The notes beneath the pieces are model-generated. The model worked only from the letters and a program-made list of their open reading frames with translations. It made no database searches and was not told the DNA's origin. This document shows, piece by piece, positions 55,312 to 64,000 of a DNA stretch of 64,000 bases. The translations under genes and the position numbers were made by a program. The first letter of the stretch is position 1. Each line of letters starts with the position of its first letter. Origin of the DNA: Manduca sexta (Eukaryota; Arthropoda; Insecta; Lepidoptera; Sphingidae); assembly GCF_014839805.1 (NCBI RefSeq), contig NC_051117.1:5456001-5520000 (forward strand), in the 5' to 3' direction.

Positions 55312-56105
55312 CAAGATTGCATCAGAATTGTATCTAAGAAGTTAGCAGAGAATAACATTCCTGTGGAATATGCAGAACTACTCCAACATTGCCTTACATC
55401 TGGCTATATGTTGTGGAATAATCAGTTCTATGTACAAGTTGAGGGGGTAGCGATGGGCTCCCTGTATCTCCGGTAGTCGCCGATATATTTATGGAGGACT
55501 TCGAGGAGACAGCCCTGAGTACAGCCCCGGTCACTCAAGGTTTTATAAACGGTACGTAGACGATACTTTCACAATTTTACCATCTGATAAAGTAACTGCA
55601 TTTTTAAATCACCTTAACTCCATCAACAATAAAATCCAATTTACTATGGAGTTAGAACACAATAAATCTCTTGCTTTCTTAGATGTTTTAATCATCCGTA
55701 ATCCTAATCAGACCTTAAGTCATACTGTATATCGGAAACAGACCCATACTGATAAATATCTGAACGGTGAATCTCATCACCACCCAAAACAGTTAGCTAC
55801 CGTGGGCAAATCTTTGTTTCAGAGAGCACAAGGAATCTGTGACGAGAAACACCTGGCCGCTAAGCTGCAACATGTCAAGCAAGTACTGCGAGACAACAAG
55901 CTCCAAATTCCACGCCGCCGTCACAGAAACCGAGTGAAACCAGCCACAGTTGAACGTGTTCCGGTTGTATTACCATATGTAAGAGGAGTCACCGACAAGA
56001 TTGGCTACATCCTGAAGCGTGCTTCCATAAAAACTTATTTTAAGCCGCCTAAGAAGATTAGTCAATTTTACCACCTGTCAAGTGTCACATACCTCTACAA
56101 GAACC
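55312..56105 (+). pseudogene. Penelope reverse transcriptase, 5'-truncated and frame-broken
   Basis: Three frames each hold part of one protein. The first (from about 55315) covers the palm region up to VAMGS (about 55444-55458), where one base appears to be missing in a C run. The second covers the next ~25 residues (ADIFMEDFEETAL). The third, from about 55530, has RYVDDTF with the catalytic YVDD at 55553-55564 and continues as the 55646-56122 frame. It keeps KSLAFLDVLI and the thumb region (YRKQTHTDKYLN). A further one-base change in a T run near 56056 leads into the endonuclease frame. The first half of the RT is absent. Confidence 0.85.
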
Positions 56106-56499
56106 GGGAGTATACAAAATAGATTGCAACTGTGGCCTCTCTTATATCGGGCAAACAAAAAGAAATATAGGGACCCGCGTAAAAGAACATATAGCTGACG
56201 TGAAACACCGACGCTCGACGAAGTCTGCAGTCGCTGAACACTCTGAGGGAGGCGCCAATCATTATCTGCGACTAGACAAGCCACAAATCCTCGCCAAAGA
56301 ACACCGATTCCTGCCTAGGATGATTCGCGAGGCTATTGAAATTAAAAAACATCCTAATTTCAATAGGGAAGATGGTTGGAATCTTGCACAAGCCTGGGAT
56401 CCAGTTCTACATTTAATTAAATCGGAACCCAAAAGACCGGCTGCCAGACTTCAAGACACTGTGAGCTCATTCTGCGTAGATCGGACCACCAACAGCTAA
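56060..56499 (+). pseudogene. Penelope GIY-YIG endonuclease domain
   Basis: This nuclease nicks target DNA so that reverse transcription can be primed there. The signature GVY (56107-56115) and YIG (56143-56151) are separated by the usual short segment with paired cysteines (DCNCGLS). Downstream GTRVKEH has the conserved arginine, and the helical part AVAEHSEGGANH follows. The frame is open through 'DGWNLAQAWDPVLHLI' to the stop at 56497-56499. This domain looks intact; only its junction with the reverse transcriptase is broken. Confidence 0.88.
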
Positions 56500-56578
56500 A
56501 ATTTAAAAAATTAAAAAGTTGTATAATTGTAAAATGTAGGTAGATATTGTAACTTTGACTTTACGGATGAACAACACC

Positions 56579-56678
56579 TCAGTCCCCCCCGTGACCATGA
56601 AGGCTGCAAAGTCTTCGAAACGTCGGGAGAAAATAAAATACTAGCACCGCGATAGAATCCGAAAATTAGTTTAATTTC
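56579..56678 (+). repeat. Penelope terminal repeat, right copy
   Basis: 'tcagtcccccccgtgaccat', 'gaaggctgcaaagtcttcg', 'aaacgtcgggagaaaataaa', 'accgcgatagaatccgaaaa'. Fragments of the same repeat occur at 33633, 36355 and 40704. Confidence 0.9.
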
Positions 56679-56713
56679 AATGTTTAACATTCGCGTAAAC
56701 ATAAGAAATCATT

Positions 56714-56727
56714 ATATTCCAGATATT
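56714..56727. repeat. Penelope target-site duplication, right
   Basis: Exact repeat of 55184-55197. Confidence 0.88.
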
Positions 56728-57329
56728 TTGTGTATGAACAAAAGGCATTGCGATGTTCGCTATTAAATCAAACTCGTGGCTTTACTCACAATAGCTGACC
56801 CTGAAACGTAATTTGACAGAACTAATCATAATTTCATTACTATTGCCTAGGTGTTATTGCTAAGATATGTGACTTGGAAATTAAAATGCCGCTCTATGGG
56901 CGCCACTTGCTTTTTCTTTTTAAAGTTAACGTTGTCAATATAAAAAAATAATTCCATATTTAACCATATCATACCGCGCTTTTTTCTCCGCTTAAGCTAT
57001 AAAAACAATACTTTCCTTGTACGTTTTTCCGTGTTTTTCTTACCACTTACTTGAGGTAAAATTTAATATGCTTGAAATAGGTTATAAAGTTAACATTCTT
57101 ATAAATTTCTAATACTATTAGGCGTCTCATACAGTTTTTCGCTGTATAAAGTTGTATCAAATGAAGTTTCTAGATTAACCTGTCATTGTTGCGTCCCCTG
57201 TGATTGATGGAAAGTTATAAAAAGATGTTTATCGACGATATGCAGTAATCTGATGTTAAGTAATGCAGGTCAGTTACCACCTACAGCTTATGGAGAATAT
57301 TTTTTCCACAACTATAAACATTATATATA
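56728..57329. other. Unassigned AT-rich DNA
   Basis: Nothing recognised. Confidence 0.4.
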
Positions 57330-57545
57330 TTTTTTTTATTGCTTTGAATGACGAGAGTAGCTTGCTGTTCGTCTGATGGTAAGATACGACCGCATATAAA
57401 CAGCCGAAGCACCATCCAACACATTGAATTATAAAGTATCGTTTGGTATTCCACTGCGCTCGTCATCTTGTGACATGAGATGTTAAGTCTTATTATGTCC
57501 AGTAGTTACACTGGCTACAATGTCCAAACCGGAAAACATTGTGTT
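57330..57545 (+). repeat. Repeat V, copy 3
   Basis: It has 'tttattgctttgaatgacga', 'ctgttcgtctgatggtaag', 'cagccgaagcaccatccaac' and 'gagatgttaagtcttattat'. Confidence 0.7.
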
Positions 57546-57589
57546 TATGTATGACTTAATAAAAATTGCCTTAAGGTTATATGGTTATT

Positions 57590-57680
57590 GGCACATAATC
57601 TGGCATTGCAAAGTCCAGGGCTGATGCTGCTTACCATCAAGCGGAGCGCGAGCTCGTTTGCCTAGTAAGACAATACTTAA
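57590..57680 (+). repeat. Repeat W end
   Basis: 'gcattgcaaagtccagggct', 'gatgctgcttaccatcaagc' and 'gagctcgtttgcctag' match 34590-34690. It follows repeat V by 45 bp. Confidence 0.55.
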
Positions 57681-59430
57681 ATATGCTTTATTATTATCTG
57701 TTTCTTTGTGCTAATAGCCATTAAGGCTGAACCGATTTTGAAAGGTTTCGAAGTCTTTCCGTAAAGGAATCTCTGCATTTGTCCCAATCAGCAGAATCCA
57801 CATGACAGGTTATTAAGTCAATACGATACCTCATTTAAAATCAGTAATATAGCACAGCGTAGCATTAAAGCGAACGAATGGAATCGTTAAAAGCGAGAAT
57901 GAACGAATGATACCGAATGTCGGCGTATTGTTTGTGTACCATTTGCATATTTTCGTCGGAATCTTGTCGATGCGATGCCCAGATATTCCCTTTTTAACAC
58001 ATTGACAATGGTTTATGTATCTTTTATCTTCCAGATGCTGTTGACCTTTAAATTTTTGGACCGCGTACAGAAATGATATAGGACAGGTAGAAAAGAATTG
58101 AAAGTAAGTGAGTTTTAGAAATATCGTGAATAAGTTTATATAGTTGAGAATTTTCCGTTTAATTTCGAATATATGTGAACTTTGCCTAGCTGTAATAGTG
58201 TCACTAAATCTCCGTAATTGGGGAATCTCGAAGTCAGAAGTAGGTCCGAAGTTTAAATACATAGACTTTATATTATTATTGAATATAATATTTAGGAACT
58301 TCTAAGGAATTAGCCTGCAATACAATTTTAGAATAACTAAAATCTATAACCGTTGTTCACAGTTAAAATAAACGCGAATATTTTATATATTATTACAGTA
58401 ATAATAGTATTTAATACGGCTAATTTTAGCTCTAATGCCGCGAGCTAGCGGACCTGTTAATAGCGATGTAAGACTCGTTCAGGATAACAGTTATTGTTAA
58501 TTTCAAATGGTAGATAACTTGGAGGAATGCAGTGGATTTATGATTTGATTAAACCCGGTTATTGTTAGTTGAACTGAGGTGTGTTCCGGGAAAGTTTAAG
58601 TGGTCCTTATTTGATATTGATTGTAAATATTGTGTTGCATGTGAAGATGTAGAATCCTTTTCGCGTGGGTTGTTATTCCGTCTCTGCAATTGGTTGAAAA
58701 CGTTTAGAAATTGTAGGTATTTGTTTTTGCAATTGAATCGTTGTAAATCATATATAAAATTAAAAGTTTATTAATCAAAGTTAGGACATCGTAAAGAACT
58801 AAACCGTGTCTGTTAATTAATTAGTAATATTTAGATATTGTTAAGTCACTTTCAGATCGTTACTAGGGAAATTGTTTACTATATTTTCATGTCCTAATTG
58901 TGGGCAAATTATATATATTTACAATGGCGTCATTAGGAACTTTATTATGGACAGAGTGAAATATATATCATGTTTAGTATGATGTTTCATTTTTAATATA
59001 GCTGTACATATTTACACACCTGCCTTTAATTTCTGCATAACTCAAAAGTTTACTGGAACATTCATTCATGACATTCACTCAAAGGTACACTAGTAAATAA
59101 TGCCTGGCATTCAGGCCGTCTGTGAATATGTTCATACATAAAGTCTATTATATAAATATATTTTGCACTATTTACAAAAGATAGAACTGGAAAGATAATT
59201 GACAAAACGCATCGAAATATATACGCTGTATCAAATAAAATCTTAATGTATTCACAGCGAGATAGTGTTAATCAATTACATATCACTCTTGAATGCAAAC
59301 GACCGAATCAGCCGTCTAACTTATCTTGTGGCCACGTTAAAAAATCTTTATTTTCCGCTTAGGGCTGAAGCTTCAACCCCAGAATAGAGATCGCTGTCTC
59401 AAGGTTTAAGGGAAAGTCAAGAGAAAGGAG
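57681..59430. other. Unassigned AT-rich DNA
   Basis: It contains the longest open frame outside a transposon (57831-58262, minus strand, 143 codons). That frame has no domain or transmembrane pattern I recognise and is typical of chance frames in such DNA. 58562-58774 likewise. Confidence 0.4.
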
Positions 59431-59460
59431 TTTTTTTTTTAACTCGAGTTAAAAAAAAAA
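59431..59460. repeat. 30-bp perfect palindrome without spacer
   Basis: Ten T, then AACTCGAGTT, then ten A: every base pairs with its mirror. The centre is an XhoI-type CTCGAG. Confidence 0.9.
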
Positions 59461-59554
59461 TTATACGTTGATTTTATTTAAATTTGGAACTTTTGGTAAT
59501 AATTTTCTTATCTCTGACAAAGTTTTGTGCAACTTATTTTGTGTTTCTTATGTC

Positions 59555-59823
59555 ATACTAGTTGACCCGACCGACGTTGTCCCGTCTTAACTATGAATTT
59601 GCAACGCGCATTCTCTCATTCGCAGTTATTTCAAACACAGACAGTTATATAAAATTAATATTTTCGTTAAGTTTTCTTAAATTTTCTAATTTTCCGCGCA
59701 ATTTTTTTGATTTTTTTCTTTCATAAGAACCTTCTCCTGACAATAACAAGTAAGTGGTCCAGCCGTTTATGCGTGATGGCGAGACTAAGGGAAATAGGGA
59801 TTCATTTTTATATATATAGATTT
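59555..59823 (+). repeat. Interspersed repeat ('tgacccgaccgacgttgtcc')
   Basis: It starts 'actagttgacccgaccgacg', has 'aatttgcaacgcgcattctc', 'tggtccagccgtttatgcgt' and 'gggaaatagggattcat', and ends 'atatatatagat'. I recognise the type as a common short non-autonomous element in Lepidoptera. A minus-strand frame across its end is incidental. Confidence 0.6.
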
Positions 59824-61519
59824 TAACCCGCGTTATCATTAGAAAATACAAGCTATTTATGAAAAAATGTGATCAAACGTCAAACTTTTAAATGCTATTT
59901 ATTTTTAATTGACCTGGGTTGTAACCACATCCTCAAAAAAGTCATCTTTTCCAAAAACAAAATATATAGAAATGATAACCCTAACAAGTAAAGCGTCATC
60001 GTCTAACTCACTGTATTATTATTCTATCGGAATTAGGAAATGGCTGCTTAAGACGCCATGTTGAACAAACATAAGCATGTTTTCGTAAGTGGTTAATGCT
60101 TAATTATTTATAAGGTCAACGTTGTTCGTTACCATAAATTGTCGCTAATGGGATATCTTACCTTTTAAGAATCCAATCCCATTATTTATAGTTGCATAAT
60201 CTTCGAGTATATTTTTAATTTAACTTGTGTGCTTTACTTTTTTATTGGTCTAATGTCGATGGCAATGAAAGTCAATTTAGTTTGTCTCCAAAGTAACCTT
60301 TCATAGTTATTTGAAACGAGTTTCGAAGTTAGTTATAATTAAAACTCGACTGTAGTACTGATTTATATTTTTACAATACGTACTCTTTGTGCTTGACTAT
60401 CCAAGAAGAAACAAAAAAAAACGCAAGTTGTTTATGCTCTTATGAAAAAAAAAACAAAATGCAAAGGAAGCATATCGAACTACCGAACTGATTTCAAATC
60501 ACTCTAAAAAAACTGTTTATAATAAAACAGGGCCTTTTGTATTCATAAAAATAAAATAATAACGATTAAATAAGTGTCAGCGAGGCAATTTTATTTCGTT
60601 CCCGCACAAATTTAATGTCGGGTGTGGCTAATTTAATGGGCGACTAATGGTCGGACGGGTCGCGCGACGAATCGCCCGACCGGTCTGTATCGCGATTTTG
60701 AGTTGTGACTGGTCGAATCATTTCTAGTTTTCTTTATTTGAAACTGGGTTGTTGTGATATTTTCTTTTATTTACGTTATTAGAGTTATTAGTTTAAATCC
60801 GCCATAGATTTTTTTGGTAAGGATTGGTTGATCTTCGTTGTTATTTTTTTAAATACAATGTAATAAGTACATTTTATGATTTATTAATGAATTGAAAGAC
60901 AGGTTCACATCCTGCTTTTGTTAGTTCATACAATGTTGCGACTGGCGAATATTTTTTTCTATTACTTTTTATTTATGACTGGTCGCTTGCAAATAATGTT
61001 TTAAGTATGTCGGAAAAATATTATATGTCATTAATTTCTTGATAGATTTTTTGTACGTTTCACATTAATAAAATAAAATTTACGATCATAAACATTGAAC
61101 ATAACTAAACATATTATTATTTTTATATCTGTTATTATTTATCTCATAATTTTATTTTAATATAAAAAATAATGAACGCGTTATATTTTAATGCCTACTT
61201 TCTTAGGCAATAAAATGTATTTTACCATATAAATGGTAATAATACGATATTTAATTGTTCCTCGAACGTTTGTAGGATGTAAGCACTCTAAGCACAATGT
61301 CCGAAGCTCATACAATAGGCACCACATCGAGATGTGACCATAGAGTTATGACTGCTAGAGCAGACATTGGAGAATTATTATGATAGTAGTATTAAAAAAC
61401 AATGATTATTCCTACGATTTTAATATTAAATGACATAGTTATGTATCTTTTTTGGATATTTTGTTAAGCGAAGGCAAATATAAAACCTCTTTGTGTTACG
61501 GGAGAGTATGTTTTTCAAA
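59824..61519. other. Mostly unassigned AT-rich DNA with a GC-rich patch
   Basis: 60590-60715 stands out for CG content ('ggtcggacgggtcgcgcgac', 'gaatcgcccgaccggtctg') and for repeated TAATTTAATG cores. It has no copy elsewhere in the window and is a candidate regulatory element. The rest is unassigned. Confidence 0.35.
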
Positions 61520-61580
61520 TTTTTATTTTATAGCCCAAAATATGTTCCATCCTAACATATTTTTGGCTATAAAATAAAAA
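61520..61580. repeat. 26-bp stem hairpin
   Basis: The arms 61520-61545 and 61555-61580 are reverse complements with one mismatch, around a 9-base loop (TCCATCCTA). The sequence after the right arm ('tacatttattgcacacaaaa') resembles the inverted tail of a LINE. Confidence 0.75.
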
Positions 61581-62067
61581 TACATTTATTGCACACAAAA
61601 CACCAAATACATAATTACAACATCAATAATATCTGTCGTTACTACGTGAAAAGAAATTCAATATTATAATTACTCTGCTATAAAGCCAAAAGTCAAAAAA
61701 CAAAATACAAATAAAAAATTGCGTTAGTTCTACACACGTTTGAAAAAACATCGCTTTACAAATTCCACGAGTCTGAAGGAGCCATTAATAAGCCCGCATG
61801 ATGTCAACTAAGATATCCACGCGCCTTTCTTTTACATGTAAACTTCTTCAAACCCCATACACCAGAGGCTTAACAAGTCTGATGACGTTAAAATCAAGGC
61901 CTTTGCGCTAAAATGTTAACTTTGTTTAGCTCGTAGCTCTTTCTGCGTGAAACTGGTTAAGAATTAAACATAACAAAGACAAATAAAAAAGGAAAATGAC
62001 TATGTTTTAAATAAGAACATCTTAATTCAAATTTTAAATCCATGTAAATGTACCTGGATATTTATTT
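61581..62067. other. Unassigned DNA, possible inverted LINE tail at its start
   Basis: 'acatttattgcacacaaaac' at 61583-61602 is of the kind seen at inverted LINE 3' ends. No coding remnant follows. Confidence 0.3.
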
Positions 62068-62245
62068 ACTTATTGTTCTATTTTTAAAAACTATAGTCGC
62101 AAAAGAACTTTATTTATTCACTTATTGTTCTATTTTTAAAAGTGTGGTCGCAAAAGATTTTTTTCACTTATCGTTCTATTTTTAAAAGTGTGGTCGCAAA
62201 AGTTTTTTTTCACTCATCGTTCTATTTTTAAAAATATGGTCTCAG
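62068..62245. repeat. Tandem array, ~46-bp unit, 3.7 copies
   Basis: Units start at 62068, 62120, 62166 and 62212 (spacing 52, 46, 46). Each has 'acttattgttctatttttaa' or a one- to two-base variant, then 'gtgtggtcgcaaaag' and a T-rich end. The first unit is longer and the last is incomplete ('atatggtctcag'). Confidence 0.85.
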
Positions 62246-62629
62246 AATATCGTGTCGCATCCAGAAAACGTTCCTAGGTTCCCATAGATCGCTGTCCGGG
62301 AATTCTTTTAATGTCATACCCATCCCGCCTGCTGGGGACGGGCAATAATTGGTGAAATCACTGTGTGTCGACATCTCAGATTTCAATACGATCGATATAA
62401 TGTTAATTGACGCGGGTCAGGGATTTAAGTGTGTGTTTTGTTTTGGGATTAATAGTTGAAGGAGCGTTTGGTTATATATAAATTGTATTGCATAAAATAA
62501 TATTGAAAAATACTAGTGTTCGCTCGTGATTAAGGTTTAAAATTCTGTGTACTCTCGGAGATAATTTTGTTAGTGAATAAGTAGAATTGGTTTTTATATC
62601 ATTCCTAAATATTATCTTCTATATCTTCT
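62246..62629. other. Unassigned DNA
   Basis: Nothing recognised apart from a GC-richer patch at 62305-62345. Confidence 0.35.
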
Positions 62630-62750
62630 TCTATACTTATAATAAATCTGTAGAGAGGTCAATTCTGTACATGAAATATATTTCCAAAATAACTATCAGG
62701 GGGTGATTAGGGATCGATACTGATGCCAAAAATGCAATAAGTAAAATTTT

Positions 62751-62773
62751 TGTCTGTCTGTCTGTCTGTCTGT
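62751..62773 (+). repeat. (TGTC)n microsatellite
   Basis: Between five and six perfect TGTC units lie inside the Helitron-like element. Confidence 0.9.
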
Positions 62774-63316
62774 ATAACCGTTATAGAAACAAAAACTACT
62801 CGACGGATTTTAACGAAACTTGGTACAATTATTTGTCATACTCCTGTGCTGGTTATAGTATATTTTTCATCACGCTACAATTAATAGGAGCAGAGCAGTA
62901 AAGGGAAATGTTGGGAAAACGGGAGAAGTTATTCCATTTTTTAAGCTTCCGTCACGTGTGCAACCTTAATGGTTAAAGCTACACAGAAATCATGTATGAC
63001 GGAAATGTTCTCCTTAAAATTATGTAAAAATATCCCACGACAGCATATGTCTGTCTTTTATGGTTGACTCACAATAACACGTGTAACTCCCGATAGCTTA
63101 GCAGTTCGAAGCTTTCTCATTATATTTGTCTACTCTTACGTTTATAGCACTCTCAGTCATCCCTAATTAAAAAAGTTAACATTATTAAATATTCCATAAA
63201 AAGAATCATAGAAATCGGTATAGAAACACCAAAGTTATACATGAAATACGCTTATAATAAGCCATCATGCGTGAATACTGAATCATGCTATAAGGATTAT
63301 TTTTGTATATATATAA

Positions 63317-63417
63317 GGTCGCGAACGCACAGGCAGGCGGCTTGCTTGGCACCTAGAGGCTAGCGAATCACCTAGCGAGTAGCTTCGTAAAACGAACATT
63401 CTCGAACGTTCGCGACC
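63317..63417. repeat. 101-bp segment bounded by 11-bp inverted repeats
   Basis: GGTCGCGAACG (63317-63327) and CGTTCGCGACC (63407-63417) are exact reverse complements. The enclosed text is GC-richer, with repeated 'ctagcga'/'ctagaggctagcga' motifs. It could be a nested insertion or a structured part of the Helitron-like element. Confidence 0.55.
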
Positions 63418-63486
63418 GGCTCCATTTTTAAAGTCCGAAATTCACGCGGGCGAAGCTACGGGCGGAAGCTAGTATAAAATAAACCC

Positions 63487-63852
63487 TTAAGGTGGTAGCT
63501 CAAGGTCCATTTTCATACATTTTGTTTCGGCTTTAATCTGGGTAACTAAACAAGTATTGGCAAGTAAAGAATTTAAATTCACGTCTAGTTAGTGATTAGT
63601 TCTCGCAGTAGAAAGAAAAACGTAAAAATAATTAATAATCATGGATATTTCGGCCTTTAAAATTTAATATGACGAAATTTTAAAGGCAGAAATATCCATG
63701 ATTATTAATTATTTTTACGTTTTTCTTCAACTGCGAGAACTAATCACTAACTAGACGTGAATTTAAATTCTTTACTTGCCAATACTTGTTTAGTTACCCA
63801 GATTAAAGCCGAAACAAAATGTATGAAAATGGACCTTGAGCTACCACCTTAA
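63487..63852. mobile_element. Fold-back MITE with TTAA target duplication, copy 2
   Basis: TTAA at 63487-63490 and 63849-63852 encloses a near-perfect inverted repeat with termini GGTGGTAGCTCAAGGTCC and its exact complement. The 9-bp centre is AATATGACG, the reverse complement of the centre of copy 1, so the two copies are in opposite orientations. Arm asymmetries (TCTGCC against GGCCGA beside the loop, GTTGAAG against GTTGAAAG) are also exchanged accordingly. It sits 13 bp after the Helitron-like element. Confidence 0.88.
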
Positions 63853-64000
63853 TAATCTAAAGCAAATAAAGGCAGCATACATGCGTAAGTATCAAATCCA
63901 TATTTTTAGAATCCAGACCAGATATCTCAAAGCAACAAACCATAAACAAAACTTGTATATAAGTATTTCGTGCAAAATATGAAAAAGTTGGCGTTAAAGC

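Larger units (their letters stand above)
55198..56713 (+). mobile_element. Penelope-like retroelement with inverted terminal repeats
   Basis: The 1516-bp insertion is bounded by a 14-bp target duplication. It contains a 5'-truncated reverse transcriptase with YVDD followed by a GIY-YIG endonuclease, the domain order that defines canonical Penelope elements. A 99-bp terminal repeat at the left (55198-55296) is the exact reverse complement of the repeat at 56579-56678, apart from one base in a G/C run. A 35-base 3' extension follows to 56713. One-base frame breaks near 55457, 55530 and 56065 interrupt the coding region. Confidence 0.92.
62630..63473 (+). mobile_element. Helitron-like non-autonomous element
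   Basis: It begins TCTATACTTATAATAAATC and ends 'gctacgggcggaagctagt', the CTAGT-type terminus used by Helitrons. The left part carries a (TGTC)n microsatellite (62751-62773) and 'ccgttatagaaacaaaaact'. I recognise this type as a widespread non-autonomous Helitron of insects. It has no coding capacity, and I see no target duplication, as expected for Helitrons. The exact left end is uncertain, and a clear 3' subterminal hairpin is not obvious. Confidence 0.6.

Noticed and set aside
55198..56713. A LINE or an LTR element
   Set aside because: The GIY-YIG endonuclease after a YVDD reverse transcriptase identifies Penelope; there is no apurinic-type endonuclease, integrase or RNase H.
57831..58262. 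A 143-codon minus-strand protein
   Set aside because: No recognisable domain, AT-driven amino acid content, no supporting neighbours; expected by chance in a window of this size.
62068..62245. A CRISPR-like array
   Set aside because: Adjacent units repeat over their whole length with no unique spacers, in eukaryotic DNA; it is an ordinary tandem repeat.

Overview
The window reads as non-coding DNA from an insect, most probably a moth or butterfly (Lepidoptera). It is AT-rich, has no long open reading frame outside transposons, and is packed with short tRNA-derived SINEs and other short interspersed elements of the type I associate with lepidopteran genomes. I find no host gene exon, no genuine tRNA or rRNA gene, no CRISPR array and no operon. 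It is most easily explained as a large intron or an intergenic stretch. The species assignment rests on recognised repeat types, not on a database search.

Region 1-20 kb holds a fold-back element with TTAA ends (1071-1435), a LINE 3' tail, and several SINE families. One SINE (7872-8226) has an intact 11-bp target-site duplication. A ~290-bp direct repeat at 18.4-19.3 kb flanks another dispersed element. Region 20-24 kb carries an 879-bp DNA transposon (21366-22244) with G-rich terminal inverted repeats, TA flanks and a broken minus-strand remnant resembling the psq helix-turn-helix of pogo-type transposases.

Region 24.37-28.40 kb is a complete-looking Ty1/copia LTR retrotransposon: two nearly identical ~175-bp LTRs, a 5-bp target duplication ACTTC, gag with zinc knuckle, protease, integrase, reverse transcriptase and RNase H. 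Its reading frame is broken, and the reverse transcriptase has lost most of its core. It sits inside an older repeat whose two halves flank it.

Region 28-55 kb is mostly older repeat debris: SINEs, the TGTCGAC family, G-rich repeats, Penelope terminal fragments and a MITE at 42.4 kb. Long stretches without recognisable repeats (45.4-49.0, 49.3-52.7 and 52.9-55.2 kb) contain a few GC-richer islands that could be conserved regulatory DNA.

Region 55.18-56.73 kb is a Penelope-like retroelement. It has a 5'-truncated reverse transcriptase (YVDD), a GIY-YIG endonuclease, ~100-bp terminal repeats in inverted orientation and a 14-bp target duplication. The last part (59-64 kb) has a 30-bp perfect palindrome, a 46-bp tandem array, a Helitron-like element and a second copy of the fold-back element in the opposite orientation to the first. 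The genes present are all transposon genes. They do not cooperate as a host pathway; what they show is a sequence of insertions of different ages.
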